A stretch of 64,000 nt of DNA from Sialis fuliginosa (lineage: Eukaryota; Arthropoda; Insecta; Megaloptera; Sialidae): contig OY540816.1 in assembly GCA_961205875.1 (NCBI GenBank), positions 21,958,701-22,022,700 of the forward strand, in the 5' to 3' direction. Made by a program: the position numbers and the translations under genes. Shown here piece after piece: positions 36,020 through 47,896 of the stretch. The stretch's first letter is position 1; each line of letters begins with the position of its first letter. The notes beneath the pieces were generated by a model, which was not told the DNA's origin, did no database searches, and saw only the letters and a list, made by a program, of their open reading frames with translations.

Positions 36020-38008
36020 GTGCGCTCCGCCTGCGCTACGGAATCTGTAACAATACATATGTACAGTACCTACACATATTATACACAGCGCCTCCTACAA
36101 GTTGTTAACCTTGTAGGTAGACATATCACGTGGTCGATTAGTGCGAACTACGGCCGCTAGGTGTCACCGCACGATCAAATGTCACACTTGTAGCTAACTG
36201 GATCAACAACAACATAATATAACTGGATCGCTTGGAAGAATTTTTCATTCAGTGTCATAGACGAGCTATATTGAAAAATTAATGAAAATTTTTATTTTTT
36301 ATTTATTTTTAGTAAAATAATTTTGTTCGGGGTAAATTATATTGGGGCCTATTTATAAAAAAAATATTTATTTTTCAAGAGTCTGGAAGAAATTTTTTCA
36401 AGATAAAACGCTAAAGAGAGTGTACATATACGAGAGAGAACAAAATACAAGTCAGTTTACATCGGTTATGCGTGAGCGAGCGATGAGTAGATGTATAAGA
36501 GAAAGATGGATGAAGATTTGATTAACATTAAAAATTGTTAAAATGTTAATCAAATGGGAAAAAGACTCGGTTTGCGTCGTCCACAGGTTTGATCTATGAG
36601 TCTGAAATTTTGGGACAATTAACTTTTGATTCAAAACTAAAACATAGGTCTGCGGGACCGAAAAAATAAAAATAAAAAAAACACCCTAGCGTCAGTTTTG
36701 TATGCGTCAAAATAATCCTTATTAATTTAATACGTTAAACTTGACTCCCTATAATTAATTGTCTATTTTTCCTACTGTATTGGCTTTTCTTGGTTTCTGA
36801 GTATAAGAAGAACATTCTAACCAGTGGTGGTGAAACGGGTAGGGGTATAGGAGGCAATACCCCCCCTTCTACTGTAGAATGTCAAATCGAAAAATTTACA
36901 TTAAATTTTTTTAAATCGTATTTAATTTGTTAGTTTCCCCCTTTATTGATTTTATTGTTAATGCCGGTCGTTGATTCGTTTAGAATTTTTGACTGGGTGA
37001 ATTTGAAGAAGGGGGGGGGTATGAAATGACTGTTAAGAATAATTAATTAATTTTTGTTATAGAATGTAGTTTAAATTATTTTTTTTACATTTTCAACACA
37101 TTAATAAATATTAAATGTAATAGGAATTTTTATTTCTGACTGGGTGAAGGGAAAGAGAGGGGGGGGGGTATGAAATGACTGTTCAACTGTTTAGAATAAT
37201 TATTTAATTTTTGTTATAGAATGTAGTTTATAATTTATGTTTATTTTTTTACATATAGACAAATGTAATAAGTATTTTTAATATTTTTTAATGAGAAAAG
37301 TAATTAAATAATCTAAAACATTTTTAAAATTAGCATAATATGTTTAATGAATTAATACACTCCTCAGTGAATATAAACTTTAAATAATCTTATCAACAAT
37401 ATTTAATTATATTTTTAATGTCTTCTTCAATACTCATAAACAATTACATACAAACCAAAATAAGTATTAAATTATATACTGACTTCCTCAGGTCTAAAAA
37501 ATGATTGATGGCATTAATTTCTAATAGAGTACTTCACGTAGACATTAATATAAAACGAATAAATCAATTTGTTGTATGAAATTTATAATATCTTATGTAA
37601 AAAAAAACTCAGTTAACGACGACTGAAAAAAACTTGATCTGCAAAAAAACTGCTACCAGTCCACCGTGAAATATAATTGGCAAAAGCTTTCAGGCAAAAT
37701 TAAAGCAGTTGTTACTATAGAATATAGATGACTATTTTAGCAGTAACCATTTCTTAACACTATATAGTTATTTCTTATTTATATTGTTGTATGTTAACGC
37801 AATTATAGTATATTTGTTTGCATGTTAAGTGATGTTATATATTGTTTAAAAGCAGTTTATATTAAAATATGCAAATATATTTATTTAATAATTTAATTAA
37901 AGAATGTAAAAACAAATACTTGAATACGTCTTCGTGGTGACGTCAATTCCCGCGCCAACGCTGATTGGTCAAGGAGCTGATGAGACTACCTTGTTTTTAT
38001 ATACCTTA
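36018..38008. other. Intergenic with one tandem duplication
   Basis: An inverted copy of the CGGTTATGCGTGAG family lies at about 36430-36500. A 147-bp tandem duplication begins at 36991 and 37138 (GACTGGGTGAA..., G-run, TATGAAATGACTGTT). No gene seen. Confidence 0.5.
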
Positions 38009-38325
38009 TGTCCGGTATCATAAAGGACCTAACAAATTTGTTAGCTAGCAAGCACTTTCAACTGAGATATTAAACTTATATGACAGTTCTTTTGGAGTTT
38101 GTTGATGACTTTGACAAGTTTCGCGCACGCGTTGTAGGTAAATACAAACGGTATTAAAACAGTGGTGATGTTATGAAAATTATTTTGTACGGTCAAAGAT
38201 GCCAACTGTGTTACAATTAGTTGAAGTGTCACTGCTCTAAATTCCATAACTAATCCATAGATGCTAGTACAGAATTAATAATTGCTAGCTAGCAAATTTT
38301 ATTAGGTCCTTTATAATACCGGACA
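38009..38325. mobile_element. TTA-flanked MITE (PIF/Harbinger-like), copy 2
   Basis: Ends TGTCCGGTATCATAAAGGAC and TCCTTTATAATACCGGACA, TTA on both sides (38006-38008 and 38326-38328), sub-terminal GCTAGCTAGCAA / TTGTTAGCTAGC. It is related to 19119-19386 but its interior lies in the opposite orientation. Confidence 0.85.
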
Positions 38326-39869
38326 TTAGTGTTAAATATTTTTTGAGTTATATTTTATTTAAAATTAATATACATAATGTAATTTTTGGATCATCCTAGT
38401 GCAATTGCCCTTCCCTTTTCGGTAATCCATATCTGGTGATAGTTTTGTATCGATTTACTGACTATATTAATGTCTTTTTGAATGCCAAAATGAGAGGAAA
38501 ATACATATGTTTCTTTCGTAAAGTTAGTTGTAATCATTTTTGAATAGTTCAAAGATGAATTCAACAAAGACAATCGATAGATATTGAATATTGATACATA
38601 TATATTTTATAACCTGTTACCTCAGAATAATCAGTTTTAGACTGGAACATGTCACGACAAGTACACGTAATTATAAAATTTTGATTTTAATGTTTCTAGG
38701 TGCAGGCCACGTTTGAAAACAATCGGTTAAAATATAAACTATATAATTATATATCCGTTGATGATTTTTTTACAATGTGTGCATTCTTTTTAATTGTTAT
38801 TGATTTAACACGCCTGGTAATAAATTTATTTTAACTTAATGATGTAAGGATATATATAGGTGATTATTAAGTTTCTTACTTTTGTTTTGTTTTTAGTTTT
38901 AAATTGTTAAATGAAAAATGGAACCCTTATATGATCACTTTGTTGTTGTCAGTCTGTTTTTCAAGAACGGCTAAAGGTATCAAGTTGAAATTAATATCAA
39001 ATACTAAGGTCTGTAGTCTCATAGTCCTGTAAAAAAATTAAGTTTCTAACTTAATGCAGTAAAAAGATACGGCCTTTTAAAACGTATTTTGATACTGACA
39101 GACTGATTAGATTAGATTAGATTATATAGTGATTGATGAGGAGGGTTTAATGCCTCTAACACTGCAGCCTTTGGCTTATTGTGTTCTTCATCAATTCACT
39201 CATTCAGTAAAAAGGTTTACCATTCCTATCAGGTTAAGTAGCCTTTTCACCAGATTTTCTCTTATTAGAGCTTCTCGATTATTGGCTCCTGCTTGGAGTG
39301 CATTTCTCTGACTGTCTAATTAACCAAACCTATAGGGTATTTCCCCTCGACCAAAAATCTTGAAATTTGGCACAAAGGAAGGTCTTTTAGCACAAGTAAA
39401 GGAAAAAACCCGAAAATCATTCATTTCTAAGTGGAATTATTTTACATGAAAAACTTAATTTTGTTTTTTCTACGAATAAAGACGCCTACAATTAATATTG
39501 AAGTTTTGAGGCTTCCTCGTTGATATGGATATAGATCTTGCCTTCTGGGTGTAAGCCGCGTCAGTTTGATCGTGTTATCGACGGCCAACATTTCATCACA
39601 TATTGTAGTGGACATCTTCAGGTATCTTCTAAAATAAATAAATAAAATCATCAAAATTCTATAACAGTTATAAAACTAAAAAATTATCATAAAATAAAAA
39701 ACACCGCGGAAGCCTCATTTTTAAAATCTAATAAAAATAGTATCTTCATTCAGATATAAATCATAATATATCTACTACCGACAATGAAAAAAAAAATATC
39801 GAAACGACTATAAAAAATTAATGTAAAAGTTAACAAGTAAAATATTTTAGCAACAACTATATAATCGTC
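38326..39869. other. Intergenic, repeat remnants
   Basis: 38965-39090 shares a block with 14553-14670 (AAGTTGAAATTAATA, TAGTCCTGTAAAAAAAT, AAAAAGATACGGCCTTT). A (GATTA)n stretch lies at 39106-39123. 39535-39617 is an inverted, degenerate copy of the GATGTCCACTGCAATGTG family. A GC-richer 60-codon frame at 39129-39311 has no recognisable domain. Confidence 0.5.
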
Positions 39870-39877
39870 TATATAAA
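39870..39877 (+). promoter_or_regulatory. Candidate TATA box of the repeat-bearing secreted gene
   Basis: TATATAAA lies about 110 bases upstream of the ATG at 39981, placing a start near 39900. Motif-based inference. Confidence 0.45.
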
Positions 39878-39980
39878 TCAATGCAGTGTAGTTGAATGAC
39901 AGACCTCTCTTTCCTACATAATATGTATATATTCATTATCCTTCCGTATCATACCTAACAGTTTTAGGTGTGTCTCTGAT

Positions 39981-42078
39981 ATGGATATTTTCATTCGGGT
40001 AAGTCACGATTGTTAAAAATTACATTCATATAAAATTTGTACAATGTATATAGTATATAGTATATATATTTATATATATATCTGCGATATGTATTTTTTA
40101 TTGTTTTTATATATATTCTTTTGTTTATATTGACAGTCATATTATGTTTGACCTTAGAACTTTTGTTTACAAAATTTTGACTGGTAAAATTGTAATAAAA
40201 TACATTATGTTCTTCTGTAAGCTTTCGTATAGCTGTTGTTCATAAGAGTTAACTTTTCGGGCTGTTTTCGACTGTGTCGGAGTCTTCTTCAGAAGTGTTT
40301 CTAAAACTCGAAACGTCAAGATATTCACTAATATACAAAAATTTAGATTTTATGTAATACATTAAGTTTTATATTTCTTGATCAATAATTTTTGGAAGTA
40401 GTGTCATTAGGTCAAATATGATAGTTTGTCGACTTTTAGGGGGTGAAAATTGAATGAAAATGTTTCTACTTTTCGAATTTAGGGATATTTTTCTATGTTA
40501 TTTAATGTTTTTTATGACCACATCGCGATTGACTAAACAATTATTTTGAAATTTTCAAAATTATCAGTTTTAAAAAATTTTATTTTTAGTCAAAGAATAT
40601 TAATACAGTTTTTCAGATGTTTTCGGAACAAATTTATTTTTAAAAGTGCACTTTTTTTAATTCAAACTCGAATATCTCAGCACCAAGAAAGCGTTTTAAG
40701 TTTCCTTAAAATAGCTATCTTGAAATTTGAAAAAAAAATACTTTGTTATGTGGGCCAGATCGAACAAATTTATTTAATTTTTTAAATAAAATTAAAATAA
40801 ATAAAATGTTTGCTTTGGCCGCCTCTACCGCCCCTCATATTTGTACATTATGTTTTTAAACTTCCTGTATATTGCTATACAGACCTACCAATTTTATTTT
40901 AAAAAATTGGTATAAGAAGACATTTTTTCAGTTTAAAAGTTTTAAATCAATTACATTTTCTATAATTTAAATTATATCATTGTAACATACATTAATTCTT
41001 GTTTTCACGCATACGCAACAAGAAATATCCAATGCCAAAATAATCAATACTTTCACTTACATATCTACATATCTTTTATCCTACAACACTCAAGAATTTA
41101 CGAAAAATAACACACTATTTATTATTACAGTTAACGATACTATACATTGCCGTTTTTACGGCAAGTACCTCATGCCAGGACATTCTTGAAGACTCGCGCA
41201 TTCTACCGGGAACTGACGGAAGCTTTGGGTTCCTCTACCGGACACAAGATGGCATTTCTCACGGCGCTAAATCTGCATCAGACGGAAAAGTTTCTGGGAG
41301 ATTCACTTACACTGATCCTTCTGGATTCAAAATAAATTATAACTATAATACTGCAACTGTTCCTCAAAGAAGACCAACAGCTGCTAGAAGAATTGCTGAA
41401 GATAGTAATTATAACTATGAACAAACAAGGCCAGTTTCGAGGAGATTAGGTGAAGGTAATAGTAATAACTATCAACAAGCGACACCAGTTTCGAGGAGAT
41501 ACGATGAAGGTGATAGTTATAACTATCAACAAACGACACAAGTTTCGAGGAGATTAGGTGAAGATAATAGTTATAACTATCAACAAACAACACCAGTTTC
41601 GAGGAGATTCGATGAAGGTGATAGTTATAACTATCAACAAACGACGCCAGTTTCGAGGAGATTTAATGGAGATAATGTACCTCAAAGACCTGTATCTAGA
41701 AAAATAAGTGAATTTAGTTTTGGCACAGAAAATAATTACAATTCCCCACAATCTTCTCAAGAATTAAACAACCAACGTTCAATAATCGACGATGAAGAAT
41801 TGTTTAGGGTAATGCCAAGATCTTTACTCGAAGAAGACGAAACTAAAAATACGAAGGTAATATATAGAAGACCGCTGGTTGAAGAAAATGATGGAGATGT
41901 AGTTGTTATTGCACCTAGACGAAGAACTTCACCTAGTACTAGTAGAAGAACTCAAAAACCAATTGTTGTTAATGATAGGCAATTGTTGACACTATCTTCA
42001 ACAATGGGACCAATTGTTGTCAATGAAGATTTTGCAGATGATCCCTTGTTTAAATTGTTAGCTAAGGCATATGTTTAA
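39981..42078 (+). CDS. Secreted R&R-like cuticular protein with five 18-aa repeats, two exons
   Basis: Exon 1 is 39981-39998 (M-D-I-F-I-R, donor GTAAGT) and exon 2 is 41131-42078 after TTATTACAG, phase 0; 321 residues. Signal peptide MDIFIRLTILYIAVFTASTS; mature start near CQDILED. Residues 35-80 (DGSFGFLYRTQDGISHGAKS, GRFTYTDPSGFKINYNYN) resemble the core of the R&R chitin-binding domain but are divergent. Residues about 90-185 hold five tandem repeats of exactly 54 bases each, consensus PVSRR-(L/F/Y)-x-E-G-(D/N)-SYNYQQTT; the VSRR codons begin at 41434, 41488, 41542, 41596 and 41650. The remainder is acidic and basic with paired arginines (APRRRTSPSTSRRTQK) and a tail ending AKAYV. Likely a structural extracellular matrix protein. 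A polyadenylation signal is near 42229. Confidence 0.88.
39999..41130 (+). other. Intron 1 of the repeat-bearing secreted gene
   Basis: AT-rich. It includes the overlapping head-to-head CTGAAGAAG / GAAACG motifs at 40261-40317. No further exon is recognised. Confidence 0.5.
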
Positions 42079-43615
42079 TTAAATGTTAACTATATATTTT
42101 TATTGCAGTTTTTTTGTTGTATTATAAATGCTAAATATTGAAAAGAACTGTTTTTTAATTGATTAATGGTCATTATTTTTATAAGAACCTTGTAAATATG
42201 TCGTACCTGTTTACTTTTATACTGTTACAATAAATATAGTAATTTTTTATTAATAAATTTATTAACCAAAAGTATCCGCTGTAGTGGGGGTCTTCTTATT
42301 ATTTGGGGGGGGGGATATGACATAGGCTTCAAGTCAAGATATTTATATATTTTATATGCATAAATTTTATAGCAGAAATTCTGTTTTCTTGTCTTTAAAT
42401 ATTATATTGAATTAGATATAAAAAAGATAGATAAATCGGTAAAGGATCGATTTCATTGAGCGAGTTTACAAGCTAACAAGCCAGATTATTTACAAGCTGC
42501 TTGTAAACTCGCTCAGTGTAATCATGTTCACTAGCTAACTAGCCTGGCTTGTTAGCTTGTAAACTCGCTATTTTACATAGGGCCCGAGGGGGGCCATCCA
42601 AAATCAATGGAAATGTGCTTACGAGATACTATTTTTTTCAACTGAAATTCTGTTTTCTTGTCTTAAAATGAAACATCGCTATACGAAGTATGATAACATA
42701 GGTACCTACCCGATACAAAATGTAACATAAAGTATATGTGTATATATATATATCGTTTATGCAAACAAATCACCGCACGGTATATTGTGTATGAGTGTAG
42801 TGGAGCATGGGGACTATTGGGGACGTACACTAAAGTCGCCTCCAGGCTAGAACCAAAGCCTACTGACATTTTATTTAACATTGAAAAAGCCAAATGCCAT
42901 TAATACAGGGTTGTTTTGTATGGGTGCCCTAAACGATTATACCGACCCCCTTAGGGTGATGATTTTTGTTTCAGGGGTTACCAAAATGTTGTGTTTGTGT
43001 ATCGATGTTTACACAGTTCGGCTTTAATTGATTTAAAGTTGATGATATGGTTACAATTAAAAATTTTAAAGTTTATTTTGAAATACAGGTAAGTTAATTC
43101 AATTTATTTTACTTATAGTTAAAGAATTAAAATATCTTAACAATTTTTAGGATGCAAGCTATCTTCCTGCCAAATTTCATCAATTAGTCGTCAAAAGGTT
43201 ACAAAAAAATTATAATATTAGAATAGATATACATAATTTGTTATAACTTGATATAAAAAAGTTGATATAGATAAAATAAAAAATAGTATACCCCTGGTTT
43301 CTATTGTACAATAAATTCAATAACAATGAACATTACTTAATTTCAGTAGATTATTACAGAGGGGTATTAAGTTGGATTCTTTTTAAAATTTGAATTTTTT
43401 TATTAAAAAAGTAAAAATATGAAAATTTAAAATGATTATGATAAAAATCTCGTTTAAACAAAATCAAGACCGAAAATTTTGACGGAAAGAGATCGTCGAG
43501 AATCTCCATTCTAAGGGATTTCTATATGAATTAGTATTTTAACATGATTTTGGATAAGATATAATTTTTTCAATACCTACTTATAATATTTTTTGTTTGA
43601 TTGTTTAAAATTCTT
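42079..43615. other. Intergenic spacer
   Basis: Holds a strong hairpin at 42459-42569 (listed separately) and otherwise AT-rich sequence. No gene supported. Confidence 0.4.
42459..42569. repeat. Perfect 26-bp inverted repeat with nested hairpin
   Basis: Arms 42459-42484 and 42544-42569 are exact complements over 26 bases (AGCGAGTTTACAAGCTAACA... and its complement). The 59-base spacer holds another hairpin of the same words (TTTACAAGC / GCTTGTAAA at 42489-42507). No target duplication was identified. Confidence 0.9.
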
Positions 43616-43644
43616 CTGAAGAAGATCATGAGATGATCGAAACG
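43616..43644 (+). ncRNA. Hammerhead-core-like motif, compact version
   Basis: CTGAAGAA, then stem GATCAT / loop GAG / ATGATC, then GAAACG. The six-pair stem is perfect. The order CUGANGA - stem - GAAA is that of the hammerhead catalytic core, but with one extra base before the stem. Flanking stems I and III were not demonstrated. Structure call only; activity unproven. Confidence 0.35.
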
Positions 43645-43918
43645 TCAAGTGCGAACGGGATAAATCCCAAAAATACTAAGTTTGAGCAATATGTATCGTA
43701 ACATATTAGGTGACCACAACGTTAATAAAAAAAATTATATGTTCAACTGTTGAAAAGATTTATTGATAAAAAAATAAAAGAAAAATTATCTAAAATCGTT
43801 GTTACGATGATTAACAAATAATTCAGCCATAAAAAATGTGACTTAAGGCACTAAAACAGTTAAACAAAAATATTAAAATATTTCTTTTTGTTTTAAAATT
43901 TGACTTTAGTATACACGT

Positions 43919-44042
43919 CTTGAGGCTTCCGCGGTGATCTTGATATGGATCTTGGCTTCTGGGTGTAAGCCGCCTAGGTTTGGTCGTGTTATCGGCCAAC
44001 GTTTCGTCACACATTGCAGTGGACATCTTCAGGGCTCTTCTA
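43919..44042 (-). repeat. CTGAAGATGTCC...GAAACG repeat family, complete inverted copy
   Basis: The full unit on the minus strand: CTGAAGATGTCC, GTGTGACGAAACGTTGG, CGATAACACGACC, GGCTTACACCCAGAAGCC, AAGATCACCGCGGAAGCCTC. It is the best complete copy in the window. Confidence 0.85.
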
Positions 44043-47016
44043 AAAGTTAAAGTTAAAATTATTAACAAAAAAATTTTTTCGAAAAAATAATCCAGATCCA
44101 CCCCTGTGCTAAACTAGATTCACTCCACACATATCTAGGTACCCAATACACAACAAATGCCAATTTGTCAGAGGATCTTCACGTATACAATACAAGGATT
44201 ATCCATACAATACATCTGTATGCACTGTACCACAATATGTATACATCGCTTTCCTTATACAAGTATATTACTCGGTTATACCACACTGTACTGATATGTG
44301 ATTGTGGTACATGTATGCTACATATATTGACCTGCCTTTTCAACACTTCACCGTACGGGGACTTCATTATTTAGACGTTATATGAGCTTAGACTGTGAGT
44401 GTGTTGAACAAAATGGTGGATATATGACCTGATTTTTATTTTAATTTTAAGGATGTTTTTTTTTTAATTGATTTTCTATCAATTGTTTTATTTTACATAC
44501 AAAATACTTTGAATTGAAAATTAATAATTAAATTTAAAATTGTTTGTAGTCTTTTTTCTTAGATTGGCTTTAAAATTACGCAACCTCAAAAACTAATAAA
44601 TTTAATTTTTATTTATGTATATTACTTATATATTTTATTTTTATACTTTTCAATGTTTTTAGGGTTTTTTAAGTCAGTTTTTTTAAGTTTTTATATTTTC
44701 CCCTTTTTAATAGCGTAACTAAGAAATCTATAGTCAGTTTCTGATAAAAGTAACCTAACAACCGAATTCTGAAAAAAACTATTTTTTACAATCTTTTAAA
44801 AAATCTGAAACTATCAACTGCAATGTATGACAAAACGTTGGTCTACGTAAAAATCAAAACAAAACGTGACTTATACCCAGAAACCCATCGCAGAAACTTT
44901 AAAATGTTTTCGTTACTAGATAAAGTTTAAATTTTTTTATAGAACAAAAATCTCATGGGAAGTTTTTCACAAAATTGGAAATACAAAAAAAAATTTCTTG
45001 ACCCCCCCCCCCCCCCCTAAATTGTTTAAAAACTTTGAATACCTAAAAAAATTAATATAAATCAATTTATCAGTATGAACATAATCGTAAATCATATTTA
45101 TTAAACATCAATTACACACATATTATAAGTACGGTGTGTCACAGTCTAAGCGTTGCACCCTCTAAGTCGGCCATCTTCAACAGTGTTACCACAATGACAA
45201 CTCGCACGCACGACGCTGAAAAAAGCGGCGAATTAATTTAGTAATCGCGTTACGTCTGACAGCTACATACTATTTGTGACTGGCCCTTTTTATAAATTAG
45301 GGGGGGGGGGGGGTACTGCAGCGTATGTTACACGAAATATTTAAATATGGAGAGCATAATTGAAAATACAACTCGTTGTCTAGTACAGGGATTACCAACC
45401 TTTTTCAAAAAGGGCCACGTGTAAAATTTCAAATATATGTGTATAGTAAAAATATTTTTGCTTCCTCGCAATATCAAAGATACGAGAAGCTTTGTGATCA
45501 TTTCAGATTGAAACAAAAAAATGTTTAAAATTTATCTTTCCGTTTTACGTCAAGACAAACACTTTTCGTTCCTTGTCTGTCTGTCTGCCCGTCCGTGTGT
45601 CCCCTGAATCCTTGTCACACGCATAATTTAGTCAAATGATTGGGCCTGTCTTGACATCTCAAAATATTTATTTTTTCAAGATATCTCGCAAGAACGACAC
45701 ATATTTTATAGAATATTTTTTATAGAGCATTAAGTTTCCTATACTATGGGTCTACAACGTTTGTTGTAAAATATTCCCTTACAAAGATTTATCTCAATTT
45801 ATTTTTAAAAATCGTGTTTTGTTTTTCTAAATTGATATTTGCTTGGACATATTAAATGTCATTTTGACGTTTTAAATGTCATTTTGACGTTTGGATAAAT
45901 TTAGATTTAGATTGAAATTGTCAAAAAATTAAAAATATACGAAAACATAATCAGGTGCGTTTTATTTTGCGTAAATTTTTTAGTAATATTGTATAAAAAT
46001 TAAATGGTTAACTAATTTCAGGCAATTTGTCTAAACACTATCGGTTTTTATTTAAATTGTTCAATAATTAACTTCCTTTGGTGAATTTAGCACGAGGAAG
46101 CACTGTGCATTTACTTGGCAGATATTTTTAAACTATCTATAAAAATACATTACATATATCGTCAAAATATTTTTATTCTTTTTGAAGGGCTATGTAATTT
46201 TTATATTCAACTTATTATATAGACAATTAGACATTCTCCCCACTACATAATAAGACTACCAACCATACAGAGATGACCGCGAAAGCCCCATTTGTAAACG
46301 AATTGGAATAATATTCAGTTTCTAATATAATCTGACATTTCTTTCAATTTCATTGTAAATACAATTTAAAAAGAAAAACAGATATATTTTTTATGAGCAA
46401 GAAAAGGATGAAAATATACATAATTATCTGCCAATTAGAATACATGGCTTATTTTTTTGTTTGGTGACCGCCGCCGACAAAGCGAACGAAATCTGTATTT
46501 CCTTCTTTAAAATTCACTGATGTATAAAAACGGTATTACGTTTCTTGTAATAACTTTTTGATTCTTTCAGTATGTTACAAATTTGTGGGTAAATTTCAAT
46601 ACACATGTAGATAATTCTTTCTTTTTTTTAGAGGTTTGTATTTATACGAAAATTTGAAGCGTTAAAAATTATAGAGCGGTTTTTCTTTGAGAATTTTTGA
46701 GATAAAGAATAAATAAAATTTTGGTTATCTTTTCTCAAAAAACGATATAGATTGAGCATGGATTCAAAAATCGAGTTTTCACAAAAAAGAGAATTTATAA
46801 AAAATACCTATATATTTAGAAAAACACCAAAATATTTTAATTAAAAATATTTAAAAGGTTATAGAAAACAGATGAAGAAATAAAAATAAAATATTGTGAT
46901 ACCCCGGTGACCTTAAACGGAAATTATGAGTTTTCAATAACTCATATATTATTATCATTAATTTTTCAATTATCTAAGGAGATATTATTAACTAAAGTTA
47001 GTGATTATGTATCCTT
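44043..47016. other. Intergenic, repeat-rich
   Basis: Poly-C (45003-45017) and poly-G (45301-45312) runs, a degenerate GAAACG family copy at 44816-44893 and the MITE at 45457-46126. No gene supported. Confidence 0.45.
45457..46126 (-). mobile_element. TGCTTCCTCG-ended MITE, fullest copy
   Basis: About 670 bp between GCTTCCTCGCAATATC and CACGAGGAAGCACTGTGC, inverted ends. The interior has CTTTGTGATCATTT, a CTGTCTGTCTGCCCGTCCG stretch and two ATGTCATTTTGACGTTT units. A 5'-truncated copy (about 5270-5690), an internally deleted copy (5937-6140) and a fragment at about 50905-50955 belong to the same family. Confidence 0.75.
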
Positions 47017-47017
47017 A

Positions 47018-47896
47018 ATATATATAAAGCTCAACGTCTCTCTGTCTGTCTGTCTGTCTGTCTGTCCGTTAGTTGCCTTATCACTCGAGAACCACTTATC
47101 CGATTTACGAGTTTTTTTTTTTAATTCATAGGTACGTTCTCTGGCCAGGTTATAGGCTATATTTTTTTACGTTAGGTAACATAACAACAAAGCAGTGACG
47201 ATAATAGTAAATCAAGTCGGAAAAAATTTTGCCGTCGGCGCGCTGTTTTGTAATACGCTGCCTAAACCGTTCAATATAGAACAAAATAATGTATTAAAGA
47301 ATTGTGTAGAATCAAAAGTTCTACAATTAAGTCAGCGACACGATATGTCTAACTTTTATATTTAAGCCACAATGACTGCTTTTATGTTACAAAAAAAACA
47401 TAAAATATTTGGGTTTTGTTTACATGGACTTATGACCTGCAAAACATTAATCCTTATCGAAATAAATGATTTCATCGTCATAAGTACTTAATGTAGATAT
47501 AGTTTGCCATTTACAGCATCCAATTTGGTCGTATAGTTTAGAAAATATCTTAAAATATATTTATAAAGGTAAAATTTTAAATGTATGGTGTCGTGCCGCA
47601 TCGAAGCGATGTACATCAGACTGGATTCGCTTACGTTCGGTAGATATTCGGAGTCCCTCGGCTGACGTTTGAGTTAATTTTGTTTTCAATAATTAACATT
47701 TAAATTTAAACAGAACACAAATTATTTGTACTTTTTTCTTCTGATTCGTTTTTGTTAGGTAATTTAGGTATTGATAAATTATTATTACAATAATAACTAA
47801 TCGTGTTTGTACTTAATTAATTAAACTATATTTTTCAAAAATCCTAAACAATAATTCCGTAGTCTACGCGAGCGAAGCCGCGTGGGCCCAGCTAGT
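47018..47896 (+). mobile_element. Helitron-like element ending CTAGT
   Basis: Starts ATATATAAAGCTCAACGTC then (CTGT)n, ACTCGAGAACCACTTATCCG; ends TACGCGAGCGAAGCCGCGTG, GGCCCAGCTAGT. The GC-rich palindromic GCGAGCGAAGCCGCG just before CTAGT is the Helitron-like terminal layout. No transposase/helicase ORF, so non-autonomous. Confidence 0.55.

Noticed and set aside
44165-44374. Overlapping ORFs on both strands rich in Tyr, His and Ile
   Set aside because: Derived from low-complexity TA/CA sequence; no domain or conservation signal.
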